7,291 bases of DNA from Bacteroidales bacterium (GCA_007131125.1 SLRE01000270.1:1-7291); one strand, 5' to 3'. Shown: positions 1 to 7,291, counted from the first letter of the stretch. Made by a program: numbers and translations. The notes: a model not told the origin generated them from the letters alone.

Positions 1-34
1 AACAAATTCAACACCTATAAATATCCTGACAATT
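1..34 (+). other. Truncated gcvP upstream region
   Basis: Only 34 AT-rich bases lie between the window edge and the gcvP ATG. I see no GGAGG-like ribosome-binding site and no TAnnTTTG promoter element, so the promoter, or an upstream co-transcribed gene, must lie outside the window. Confidence 0.5.
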
Positions 35-2920
35 ATGATAACAAACAATTTCATTTTCCGACACAACGGTATTCGCAAAGACGATGAAGGCAAAATGCTG
101 GAAAAAATCGGTTTGAAATCAACCGATGAATTGATTGACCAGACCATTCCGGCATCCATCCGCCTGAAAAAAGAACTGGATCTGCCTGAAGGTCTCAATG
201 AATACGAATATATTGACCACATAAAAAAGATCGCTTCAAAAAATAAAGTTTACAAGTCGTATATCGGAATGGGTTATTACAACACCATTCTGCCGGGTGT
301 TATTCAGCGCAATATCCTTGAAAACCCCGGCTGGTATACTGCTTACACACCCTACCAGGCCGAGATATCTCAGGGAAGGCTGGAAGCACTTTTAAACTTC
401 CAGACTGTGGTTTCCGACCTGACAGGGTTGGAGATTGCCAACGCCTCTTTGCTTGACGAGGCCACTTCGGCAGCAGAAGCCATGATTATGCTGTTTAATT
501 CCCGCAAGCGCGACGCAGTAAAAAAAGGAGTGGTGAAGTTTTTTGTTTCCGGGAAATGCTTCCCGCAGACCATTGACGTGTTGAAAAACCGGGCCACTCC
601 CCTGGGCATTGAGCTGATTTTTGGAGATACCGAAACCGCTGAACTTGACGATGGATTTTTCGGGGCATTGATACAGTACCCTGACGATAAAGGAGAAGTA
701 AAGGATTTCTCTTCCTTTGTTTCCAAAGCCAAAGAATCTGACATTAAAATTGCTGTTGCTGCAGACCTGCTCAGCCTCACCCTGCTGACCCCTCCAGGTG
801 AATGGGGAGCCGATGTGGTGGTGGGTTCTTCCCAGCGTTTTGGCGTACCCATGGGATACGGCGGGCCGCATGCCGCCTTTTTCGCAACAAAGGAAGAGTT
901 TAAGCGCCAGGTTCCCGGCCGCATCATAGGGGTTTCTATCGACAACCAGGGCAACCACGCCTTGCGCATGGCCCTGCAAACCCGGGAGCAGCATATCAAA
1001 CGGGAAAGGGCCACTTCCAACATTTGTACCGCACAGGCATTGCTTGCTTCAATGGCCGCTATGTATGCCGTTTACCACGGTCCCAAAGGACTCAAAAAAA
1101 TCGCACGCCACATCAATATCCTTACCGGTGTGCTGGCACAGGAAGTTGAAAAATATGGGTATAAGCAATTGAACAAATATTATTTTGACACCCTGCATAT
1201 TTCCCTGCCTGACAACGTTTTTGCCAACAGCATCCATCAGCTGGCCGGTGAAAAGCAAATGAATTTCCGGCAGATTGGCGACAAGCATGTGGGCATCAGC
1301 ATTGACGAAACCACTACCCTGGAAGACATCAATACCATATTGGAAATTTTTGCCAAAGCTGCGGGTGCAGATTTCAAAAAGTTTGTATGCGATCCCAGGG
1401 AATGTGAGAAGATTACCACTTTCCCGGAAAAGCTGCATCGCAAGAGCGAATACCTTACCCACTCCTGCTTCAATTCGTATCATTCGGAAACCGAGATGAT
1501 GCGTTACCTGAAAAAGCTTGAAAACAGGGACCTTGCCCTGAACCGTACCATGATTCCCCTTGGGTCATGCACCATGAAGCTGAATGCGGCTTCGGAATTG
1601 TTTGCCCTGAGCTGGCCGGAATTCGGCAGCATACATCCATTTGTTCCCGAAGACCAGGCTACCGGATACCTTGAACTGATCCGGCAGCTGGAGCAGGACC
1701 TTTGCGAGATCACCGGTTTTGCAGGGATTTCCTTTATGCCCAATTCCGGCGCATCCGGCGAGTATACCGGCCTGATGACCATTCGGGCTTACCATGAAAG
1801 CCGTGGAGAGGGACACCGAAACATAACACTTATTCCCTCATCGGCACATGGCACCAATCCGGCCAGTGCTGTAATGGCAGGTACCAAAGTGGTGGTGGTA
1901 AAATGCGATGAGCATGGGAATATTGATGTGGACGACCTTCGTAAAAAGGCGGAAGAACACAAAGATAACCTTGCTGCCATTATGGTAACTTATCCTTCTA
2001 CCCATGGGGTGTTTGAGGAAGACATCCTGGAAGTAACCAAAATCGTGCATGACAACGGGGGGCAGGTTTATATGGATGGTGCCAACATGAATGCACAGGT
2101 AGGTTATACCAATCCTGCCATTTGCGGTGCGGATGTCTGCCACCTTAATCTACATAAAACCTTTGCCATTCCTCATGGAGGAGGTGGCCCGGGGGTCGGC
2201 CCCATTGGGGTTGCAGAGCACCTGCTGCCTTTCCTTCCTTCTCACCCCCTGTTTAGAACAGGAGGGGAAAAGGGAATACATGCCGTTTCGGCCGCACCTT
2301 TCGGAAGTGCATTTATCCTGACTATCACTTATGGTTACATCAAAATGCTTGGCGCATGGGGACTGAAGGAAGCCACCCGTATTGCCATCCTGAGCACAAA
2401 TTATATCAAAGCCTCCCTTGAAAAGGACTATAAAGTGCTTTATACCGGCAAAAACGGATGGGCAGCCCATGAGATGATTCTGGACTGCAATCCTTTTAAG
2501 CGCAACGTAGGTATCGATGCCATTGATATTGCCAAACGCCTTATGGATTATGGCTTCCATGCTCCAACCGTGGCCTTCCCGGTTCCCGGCACACTAATGG
2601 TAGAGCCCACCGAAAGTGAACCGCTAACAGAACTGGATCGCTTTATCGATGCCATGCTTTCCATCAGGAAAGAGATCAGGGAAATTGAAGATGGCAAAGC
2701 CGAGCAGAAAAACAATGTGATCAAAAATGCGCCACATACGGCCAGCATGGTCATAAAAGGCGAGTGGAACATGCCTTACAGCCGCGAAAAGGCAGCATTC
2801 CCCCTGCCCTGGTTGGAGGAAGCCAAATACTTTACACCGGTTTCCCGTATTGACGATGCTTACGGTGATCGCAACCTGGTTTGCACCTGCGAGCCCATCG
2901 AAAGCTACGATCAGCAGTAA
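35..2920 (+). CDS. gcvP: Glycine dehydrogenase (decarboxylating), P-protein of the glycine cleavage system
   Basis: Cytoplasmic PLP enzyme that decarboxylates glycine and passes the aminomethyl group to the lipoyl arm of GcvH; with GcvT and Lpd this yields CO2, NH3, NADH and methylene-tetrahydrofolate. The 961-residue chain is the fused form: an N-terminal half (about 1-450, the GcvPA part of two-subunit enzymes) and a catalytic C-terminal half (about 480-961, GcvPB). Visible landmarks are RFGVPMGYGGPH (268-279), GSCTMKLN (510-517), HGTNPASA (605-612), DGANMNAQVG (681-690) with the PLP-ring aspartate D681, and NLHKTF, whose K708 should form the Schiff base with PLP, followed by the glycine-rich HGGGGPGVG (714-722). 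The end, GDRNLVCTCEP, is typical. The ATG at 35 is chosen because the family N-terminus (FxFRHxG, then PASIRL) begins directly after it; no Shine-Dalgarno precedes it. Length is normal and no frame break is seen. gcvH, gcvT and lpd are not in the window, so it may stand alone. Identification is firm. Confidence 0.97.
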   Translation: MITNNFIFRHNGIRKDDEGKMLEKIGLKSTDELIDQTIPASIRLKKELDLPEGLNEYEYIDHIKKIASKNKVYKSYIGMGYYNTILPGVIQRNILENPGWYTAYTPYQAEISQGRLEALLNFQTVVSDLTGLEIANASLLDEATSAAEAMIMLFNSRKRDAVKKGVVKFFVSGKCFPQTIDVLKNRATPLGIELIFGDTETAELDDGFFGALIQYPDDKGEVKDFSSFVSKAKESDIKIAVAADLLSLTLLTPPGEWGADVVVGSSQRFGVPMGYGGPHAAFFATKEEFKRQVPGRIIGVSIDNQGNHALRMALQTREQHIKRERATSNICTAQALLASMAAMYAVYHGPKGLKKIARHINILTGVLAQEVEKYGYKQLNKYYFDTLHISLPDNVFANSIHQLAGEKQMNFRQIGDKHVGISIDETTTLEDINTILEIFAKAAGADFKKFVCDPRECEKITTFPEKLHRKSEYLTHSCFNSYHSETEMMRYLKKLENRDLALNRTMIPLGSCTMKLNAASELFALSWPEFGSIHPFVPEDQATGYLELIRQLEQDLCEITGFAGISFMPNSGASGEYTGLMTIRAYHESRGEGHRNITLIPSSAHGTNPASAVMAGTKVVVVKCDEHGNIDVDDLRKKAEEHKDNLAAIMVTYPSTHGVFEEDILEVTKIVHDNGGQVYMDGANMNAQVGYTNPAICGADVCHLNLHKTFAIPHGGGGPGVGPIGVAEHLLPFLPSHPLFRTGGEKGIHAVSAAPFGSAFILTITYGYIKMLGAWGLKEATRIAILSTNYIKASLEKDYKVLYTGKNGWAAHEMILDCNPFKRNVGIDAIDIAKRLMDYGFHAPTVAFPVPGTLMVEPTESEPLTELDRFIDAMLSIRKEIREIEDGKAEQKNNVIKNAPHTASMVIKGEWNMPYSREKAAFPLPWLEEAKYFTPVSRIDDAYGDRNLVCTCEPIESYDQQ

Positions 2921-2936
2921 CCGCACATATGGATAC

Positions 2937-2974
2937 AAAAAAAGAGGCTGCTTGAAGGCAGCCTCTTTTTTTTT
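2937..2974. terminator. Bidirectional intrinsic terminator between gcvP and the acyl-CoA ligase
   Basis: A perfect inverted repeat AGAGGCTGC (2943-2951) / GCAGCCTCT (2958-2966) encloses the 6-nt loop TTGAAG. It is extended by A residues on the left (2937-2942) pairing with T residues on the right (up to 2974), giving a stem of up to 15 bp. Read on the plus strand it ends in a T run after gcvP; read on the minus strand the A run becomes a T run after the ligase gene. The stop codons of the two convergent genes are only 71 bp apart and this is the only hairpin seen between them, so one structure probably serves both. Confidence 0.88.
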
Positions 2975-2991
2975 GAAAAAATTCCAAAGGT

Positions 2992-4683
2992 TTATTTTTC
3001 TTCCATTGATTTGAAATAAAGGAAGCGCTTGATTTTTTTGGTTGGGGTTTTCTCGAAAGGAACTGTTTGCTCTTCTACCCCACTCAAACGGGAAAACCTG
3101 TTAAGATTGGCATTGGCTTTTTCCCTTATCTCATGCAATCTTTCCTTTACCTTTTGCTGTAATTCTTCCTGGAAATTTCTGGCAGTAGTTTTCAGGTGCT
3201 GGTATTTTTTTTCAAGCTCCTCATAATTGAGGTGTACTTTGGCAATAAGCTTGCCCCTGATCTCATAAACAAGCGACTCCTGAACATATTGCTGGGAGTT
3301 TAACACGGCTTCAATATCTTCGGGATAGATATTTTCTCCACTTGGGCTTAAAATCATATTTTTCAATCGTCCGCGAATGTAAAGGTAACCATCGCTATCC
3401 ATCATTCCCAGGTCGCCGGTTTTAAACCAGCCGTCGGGGGTAAAAACCTCACGGGTTTGCTCTTCGTCCTTAAAATAACCCTTCATTACGTTGGGACCTT
3501 TTGCCAGTATTTCTCCTTCACCGGTATTGGGGTCGGGGTTTTGAATTTTAAGTTGCTGATCGGGGAGGCAAAAGCCTGTAGAACGGTAACGGGTTATTTT
3601 TGGGTTGCAACCGGCAAGCAAGGGAGAGGTTTCCGTCAAACCATATCCAATGGCATAGGGAAAACCGGCATCACGAAGAAACAATTCGGCCGGAGCGCTT
3701 AATTTGGCCCCTCCGATACCGAAGAAATGCAAATGCCCGCCAAAAGCTTTGTAAATCTTTTTGCCAGCCATTTTGTGCAGAAACTTCCTCATTGTCTTTA
3801 CCTTCATCAAAGAGCGCATCAGGGCACTTCCGGTAAGTTTGGGCAATACCCTGTTTTGATAAACCTTTTCGATGATCAGCGGAACGGTGAGCATCATGGT
3901 CGGTTTTACTTTTTCCATGGCAGGCAGCAACACCGTTGGGGTAGGCAGCTTGTCAAGATAAAAAACCGATGCTCCCCGCATAAAAGGGATGATAAACCCA
4001 ATGGTACATTCGTAGGTATGGGGTAAAGGCAAAACCGACAACAGGCGGTCGCTGGCATTTACATCCTGAATACCCAGTGTATTGATTGCATTGGACATGA
4101 TATTGCCGTGACTAAGCATCACACCTTTGGGATTGCCCGTGGTTCCGGATGTGTAAAGAATTGCTGCCAGATCATCCTCCTCAGGTTCATCGGTAATAAC
4201 CGGCAGGTCTTTATTTTCGGTTTCCCGTTTTACCACTTTTCCCCTTATTTCAAGATCTGCAACGCTGATTTCACTCAAGTCATCCACCAAAAAAGCCGAT
4301 TTCAGGGTTTGTGGCAAAGGCTGGTGAAGTTTATCGGCCATTTTTTCAGATACAATAATGGCTTTGGCTTCACTATGGGCAAGGATTTTCTCTATTTCGG
4401 GATTGCTGAAGTCAACAAGAATCGGCACTACAATAGCACCCATACTGGTAATGGCCAGGTAGGCCACCCCCCAGTTGGGCATGTTCTGACTAAGCAGTGC
4501 AACCCGGTCTCCCTTTTGGATCCCTTTTCCGGCAAGCAAGCCCGAAAGGTCTGTGGCAAGTTTGTTAACCTGTCCGTAGGTAAGTGCTTCTCCGTCAACG
4601 AAAGAAAGGGCCGGAAGTTCATGGAATGATTCCGTACTGTTTTCCAGTAAACTGCGAAAAGTTAATTTGCTGGGTAAATTCAT
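2992..4683 (-). CDS. AMP-forming long-chain fatty-acid-CoA ligase
   Basis: Member of the ANL (acyl-adenylate-forming) superfamily; by similarity to FadD15/COG1022-type enzymes it should activate a fatty acid with ATP to acyl-AMP plus PPi and then form acyl-CoA. The 563-residue chain shows the phosphate loop YTSGTTGNPKG (177-187), LPLPHTYE (218-225), the adenine-pocket GYGLTETSP (346-354), GWFKTGDLG (418-426) with ribose-binding D424, the hinge RGRLKN (437-442), GENIYPEDIE (449-458), and the terminal TPTKKIKR (546-553), where K550 aligns with the catalytic lysine of the small domain. A charged, probably helical stretch (about 488-527, rich in E, K, Q, L) is inserted in the C-terminal domain, as I recall for Bacteroidota homologues. 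No signal peptide or membrane helix is seen. The ATG at 4681-4683 fits the family N-terminus; no Shine-Dalgarno is present. It converges on gcvP and lies downstream of hppA behind a terminator, so it is probably monocistronic. Chain-length preference cannot be read from sequence. Confidence 0.93.
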   Translation of the reverse strand: MNLPSKLTFRSLLENSTESFHELPALSFVDGEALTYGQVNKLATDLSGLLAGKGIQKGDRVALLSQNMPNWGVAYLAITSMGAIVVPILVDFSNPEIEKILAHSEAKAIIVSEKMADKLHQPLPQTLKSAFLVDDLSEISVADLEIRGKVVKRETENKDLPVITDEPEEDDLAAILYTSGTTGNPKGVMLSHGNIMSNAINTLGIQDVNASDRLLSVLPLPHTYECTIGFIIPFMRGASVFYLDKLPTPTVLLPAMEKVKPTMMLTVPLIIEKVYQNRVLPKLTGSALMRSLMKVKTMRKFLHKMAGKKIYKAFGGHLHFFGIGGAKLSAPAELFLRDAGFPYAIGYGLTETSPLLAGCNPKITRYRSTGFCLPDQQLKIQNPDPNTGEGEILAKGPNVMKGYFKDEEQTREVFTPDGWFKTGDLGMMDSDGYLYIRGRLKNMILSPSGENIYPEDIEAVLNSQQYVQESLVYEIRGKLIAKVHLNYEELEKKYQHLKTTARNFQEELQQKVKERLHEIREKANANLNRFSRLSGVEEQTVPFEKTPTKKIKRFLYFKSMEEK

Positions 4684-4703
4684 GTGAAAAAATTAATAGG
4701 GCA

Positions 4704-4730
4704 CAAAAGTACCTAAAAATATTTTGTCAA
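4704..4730 (-). promoter_or_regulatory. Candidate Bacteroidota-type promoter of the acyl-CoA ligase gene
   Basis: Read on the minus strand, TTGACA (4730-4725) is followed by TACTTTTG (4711-4704), an exact match to the Bacteroidota -7 consensus TAnnTTTG. The gap from TTG to TA is 16 nt, slightly shorter than usual for this promoter type. Initiation would fall near 4697, leaving a leader of only about 15 nt before the ATG at 4683. It lies downstream of the hppA terminator, supporting independent transcription. Confidence 0.5.
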
Positions 4731-4816
4731 TCTCTTAAAAAAATATAAACATTCGTTTAAAGCCTGCAAAGAAATAAAAAATCAATCATACCAACAAATC
4801 TTAACAAAAAAAGTTC

Positions 4817-4860
4817 CAAAAAAAAACGAAGCCAAATTTGCCGGGGGCATTTGGCTTCGT
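4817..4860 (-). terminator. Intrinsic terminator of hppA
   Basis: A perfect 12-bp inverted repeat, ACGAAGCCAAAT (4826-4837) / ATTTGGCTTCGT (4849-4860), with an inner GCC/GGC pairing around a GGG loop beyond a two-base TT bulge. On the minus strand it is followed by a run of about 8 T residues (complement of the A run just left of 4826). It starts 23 bases past the hppA stop codon. On the plus strand no T run follows, so it is directional and belongs to hppA. Confidence 0.92.
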
Positions 4861-4883
4861 ATAAAATTTAAGCTAAAAGCTTT

Positions 4884-7076
4884 TTAAAGAATATGGTAAG
4901 AAACGGCTACTCCTACGGTAACCACCGATGCCATAACCATAAGCTTGATGAGGATGTTGAGGCTGGGACCTGAGGTATCTTTAAAGGGATCACCCACAGT
5001 GTCGCCAATAACGGTAGCTTTATGAGCTTCAGAACCTTTTCCTCCGCAATGTCCTTCTTCAATATATTTTTTGGCGTTGTCCCATGCGCCTCCCGCATTG
5101 GCCATAAAAATTGCCAGGGCAAAACCGGAAGAGATGGTTCCAAGGAGCAGTCCGGCAATACCGGCCACACCGAACACAATGCCAACAACCACCGGTATCA
5201 GCAGCGCAATCAGGGAAGGGACCATCATTTCTTTCTGTGCCCCTTTGGTGGATATGGCCACACAGCGGGCATAATCAGGATCAGCTTTACCTTCCATAAT
5301 TCCGGGAATGGATTTGAACTGCCTGCGTACTTCCGATACCATTTTTTGTGCTGCACGTCCAACAGCATTCATGGTCATTCCGCTGAAAAGGAATACCGAC
5401 ATCACTCCAAGGAATATACCGACAATAACAATGGGGTTCATCAGGTGGATTTCATAATGATGAACAAAGTCAATAAATTGTGCTTCAATGGCCGGTATTC
5501 CATTAATGAGCTCATTGGGTCTGTCAAGGAATTTAACAAACATGATCCTGACTTCTTCAAAATAGGATGCCAGCAATGCCAGGGCTGTCAGGGCAGCACT
5601 TCCAATGGCGAAGCCTTTTCCGGTTGCAGCGGTGGTATTGCCAAGGGCATCCAGTGCATCGGTACGTTTGCGCACTTCTGGCCCGAGGCCGCACATCTCG
5701 GCATTTCCTCCGGCATTGTCTGCAATGGGTCCGTAAGCATCTGTGGCAAGAGTAATACCAAGGGTGGAAAGCATACCCACAGCAGCAACCCCAACCCCGT
5801 AAAGACCGTAATTAAGGTTAACCACATCAAAAGAAAAGCCTGTGGCAAAGGAATAAGCCAAAGTAATGGCCACCACGATAATGCCAAGGGGCACTGCAGC
5901 CGAAACAAGGCCTGTGCCAATACCACTGATGATAACGGTTGCAGGCCCGGTTTCACCGGAAATGGCTATTTTCTGGGTAGGCCGGTATGCTGAAGCCGTA
6001 AAAAACTCGGTGCTTTGCCCGATACCAATACCTGCAAGCAAGCCGATTACAATGGCACCCCATATTCCAAGATAATTGGGCAGACCTAAAAAATAAAGGA
6101 CTCCCAAAGAAGCCAATACAATGAGGACAGCGCTGAAGTTTACACCAAAGCCAAGGGAATGCAGCAATTGTTTCTGGGTAGCCCCTTCTTTGGTTCTCAC
6201 CATAAATACTCCGGCAATAGACAAAAGAGTACCCACGGCGGCGATGATCATGGGAGCCACCACTGCACTCATCTGCACATCCAGGCCGTAATTCATAAAG
6301 GCAGCCGAACCTAGAAGGGCGGTAGCAAGAATAGAAGCTGCAAAAGACTCAAAAAGGTCGGCTCCCATCCCGGCAACGTCCCCAACATTATCACCAACAT
6401 TATCGGCAATGGTAGCCGGATTTCGCGGATCATCCTCGGGAATGCCTGCTTCGATTTTACCCACAAGATCGGCACCAACATCTGCTGCCTTGGTATAAAT
6501 TCCTCCTCCAACGCGGGCGAACAGGGCCTGGGTGGAAGCCCCCATCCCAAAAGTAAGCATCACGGCGGTAATGGTCATCAGCTTGTAACCATCTCCGGTT
6601 TCCGGAATAAAATAATTAAGAATGATAAACCATCCTGAAATGTCAAGCAAAACCAGGCCAACAACCACCAATCCCATAACTGCTCCACTGCGAAAAGCCA
6701 GTCGCAGCCCTCCGTCAAGGGAGGTGCGGCAGGCATTGGCAACCCTGGCTGAGGCAAAAGTGGCCGCTTTCATACCAAAAAAACCGGCTAATCCAGAAAA
6801 CAGACCGCCGGTTATAAAGGCAAAAGGCACCCAGGGGTTCTGGACCCCGAGGCCATAGGCCAGTACAGAAAAAATAACCGTGATCACCAAAAACACCAAT
6901 ATCACGATCTTGTATTGCTGACGCAAATAAGCAGCCGCGCCCTTGCGCACATGATCAGCAATCTTTCTCATCATATCGGTTCCTTCGTCCCGCCGCATCA
7001 TTTGCTTAAAAAAGTAATAAGCAAACCCAAGCGCCAATAATGAACTTACCGGCACCAACCAGAAAATAACAGGCAT
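4884..7076 (-). CDS. hppA: K+-dependent membrane pyrophosphatase, ion-pumping (probably Na+ and H+)
   Basis: Integral membrane enzyme that couples hydrolysis of PPi to two phosphates to outward pumping of Na+ and/or H+. The 730-residue chain has about 16 hydrophobic helices, starting with residues 3-23. PPi/Mg-binding motifs are DVGADLVGKIE (199-209), DNVGDNVGDVAG (225-236), TDAYGPIADNAGGN (445-458), NAGGAWDNAKK (660-670) and GDTVGDPFKDTSGPS (691-705). The segment GNTTAATGKG (479-488) has A483 and G486 where K+-independent pumps carry Lys and Thr, so K+ dependence is predicted. Gate residues D240, E243 and K711 correspond to D243, E246 and K707 of the Thermotoga maritima Na+ pump. T89, F93, D145 and M178 resemble the signature reported for dual Na+/H+ pumps such as that of Bacteroides vulgatus (recalled, not aligned). 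The ATG at 7076 is supported by a strong Shine-Dalgarno and the family N-terminus. It has its own promoter and terminator, hence is probably monocistronic. The enzyme family is certain; ion specificity is inferred. Confidence 0.96.
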   Translation of the reverse strand: MPVIFWLVPVSSLLALGFAYYFFKQMMRRDEGTDMMRKIADHVRKGAAAYLRQQYKIVILVFLVITVIFSVLAYGLGVQNPWVPFAFITGGLFSGLAGFFGMKAATFASARVANACRTSLDGGLRLAFRSGAVMGLVVVGLVLLDISGWFIILNYFIPETGDGYKLMTITAVMLTFGMGASTQALFARVGGGIYTKAADVGADLVGKIEAGIPEDDPRNPATIADNVGDNVGDVAGMGADLFESFAASILATALLGSAAFMNYGLDVQMSAVVAPMIIAAVGTLLSIAGVFMVRTKEGATQKQLLHSLGFGVNFSAVLIVLASLGVLYFLGLPNYLGIWGAIVIGLLAGIGIGQSTEFFTASAYRPTQKIAISGETGPATVIISGIGTGLVSAAVPLGIIVVAITLAYSFATGFSFDVVNLNYGLYGVGVAAVGMLSTLGITLATDAYGPIADNAGGNAEMCGLGPEVRKRTDALDALGNTTAATGKGFAIGSAALTALALLASYFEEVRIMFVKFLDRPNELINGIPAIEAQFIDFVHHYEIHLMNPIVIVGIFLGVMSVFLFSGMTMNAVGRAAQKMVSEVRRQFKSIPGIMEGKADPDYARCVAISTKGAQKEMMVPSLIALLIPVVVGIVFGVAGIAGLLLGTISSGFALAIFMANAGGAWDNAKKYIEEGHCGGKGSEAHKATVIGDTVGDPFKDTSGPSLNILIKLMVMASVVTVGVAVSYHIL

Positions 7077-7080
7077 AATT

Positions 7081-7088
7081 CCCTCCTT
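7081..7088 (-). promoter_or_regulatory. Strong Shine-Dalgarno of hppA
   Basis: Minus-strand AAGGAGGG (7088-7081) sits 4 nt before the ATG at 7076, so AGGAGG is 5 nt away, within the working range. It fixes the hppA start codon. It is unusual here because neither gcvP nor the ligase gene has such a site, and Bacteroidota generally make little use of Shine-Dalgarno sequences. Confidence 0.8.
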
Positions 7089-7137
7089 GAATTGATTAGA
7101 TTAGACAAATAATGAATTCCTTGCATAAGTAGTGCGA

Positions 7138-7167
7138 CAAAAATAAAAATTAATTTCATTTAACAAA
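7138..7167 (-). promoter_or_regulatory. Candidate Bacteroidota-type promoter of hppA
   Basis: On the minus strand TTTG (7167-7164) is followed after 18 nt by TATTTTTG (7145-7138), matching the -33 TTTG and -7 TAnnTTTG elements of the Bacteroidota primary sigma factor with near-standard spacing. Transcription would begin near 7131, giving a leader of about 55 nt that contains the Shine-Dalgarno. The surrounding DNA is AT-rich, which makes chance matches more likely. Confidence 0.6.
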
Positions 7168-7291
7168 CTTGCATTTAATATTTAATTCTGAACAAAATGA
7201 AAAAATTTATCAACCGGCCGCAATTAATATGTGACAAACCTTAATTCAGCCATTGAGAAATAAGGCTTACAAAACCATTAGGTTTTATTTC
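7168..7291. other. AT-rich intergenic DNA upstream of hppA, no gene seen
   Basis: No reading frame of useful length with a credible start is present on either strand up to the window edge. The only structure is a short inverted repeat, AAAACC (7271-7276) / GGTTTT (7281-7286), with a 4-nt ATTA loop. It is too weak to call a terminator without seeing the neighbouring gene. Confidence 0.5.

Noticed and set aside
370..1023. Open frames of 200 and 217 codons on the minus strand within gcvP.
   Set aside because: Two overlapping antisense frames in a strongly conserved enzyme gene with low-complexity, family-less translations; both are shadows of gcvP coding.
4108..4629. A 173-codon plus-strand frame antisense to the acyl-CoA ligase.
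   Set aside because: It is complementary to the conserved ligase core and its translation resembles no protein I know.
4875..4884. Palindrome AAAAGCTTTT overlapping the first base of the hppA stop codon.
   Set aside because: A 10-bp AT-rich palindrome without a partner copy or neighbouring motif is expected by chance.
5022..5993. A 323-codon open frame on the plus strand, antisense to hppA.
   Set aside because: It lies wholly inside the certain hppA gene; its product is rich in H, N, G and S with no recognisable fold and it has no promoter or ribosome-binding site. It looks like a codon-usage shadow.
7197..7244. A 15-codon frame starting ATG AAA AAA TTT, divergent from hppA.
   Set aside because: Too short, no ribosome-binding site or promoter, and its composition is expected by chance in AT-rich DNA.
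7271..7286. AAAACC-ATTA-GGTTTT inverted repeat at the right edge as a possible terminator.
   Set aside because: Only a 6-bp AT-heavy stem with no proper T run, and the gene it would serve is not in the window.
1..7291. Search for a new defence, mobile or RNA-based system.
   Set aside because: About 93 percent of the window is three well-known metabolic genes in intact frames; the gaps hold only promoters, a ribosome-binding site and terminators. No direct repeats, transposase, tRNA or structured-RNA pattern was seen.

Overview
The window reads as an ordinary chromosomal stretch from a member of the Bacteroidota, probably of the Bacteroidales/Marinilabiliales type. The evidence is the family flavour of the three proteins, two candidate promoters of the TTG/TTTG ... 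TAnnTTTG type typical of this phylum, the absence of a Shine-Dalgarno sequence before two of the three genes, and AT-rich intergenic DNA. No sequence search was run, so the placement is inference.

Layout: (1) 35-2920, plus strand, a complete single-chain glycine dehydrogenase (decarboxylating), gcvP, whose upstream control region is almost wholly outside the window. (2) 2937-2974, one long A/T-flanked hairpin in a 71-bp gap, able to end transcription from both sides. (3) 2992-4683, minus strand, an AMP-forming long-chain fatty-acid-CoA ligase with its own short-leader promoter. (4) 4684-4883, an AT-rich gap holding that promoter and a strong hairpin terminator for the next gene. (5) 4884-7076, minus strand, a complete K+-dependent membrane pyrophosphatase, hppA, with a strong Shine-Dalgarno and a good Bacteroidota-type promoter. 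(6) 7077-7291, AT-rich upstream DNA without a convincing gene.

The three genes appear to be separate transcription units, each closed by a visible terminator. The only plausible biochemical link is pyrophosphate: the acyl-CoA ligase releases PPi when it activates a fatty acid, and the membrane pyrophosphatase hydrolyses PPi to pump ions. GcvP feeds one-carbon metabolism from glycine together with the GcvH, GcvT and Lpd proteins, which are not encoded here.

I found no mobile element, CRISPR array, RNA gene or novel system. The most interesting points are the residue pattern suggesting that HppA pumps both Na+ and H+, and its strong ribosome-binding site in a background that lacks them.
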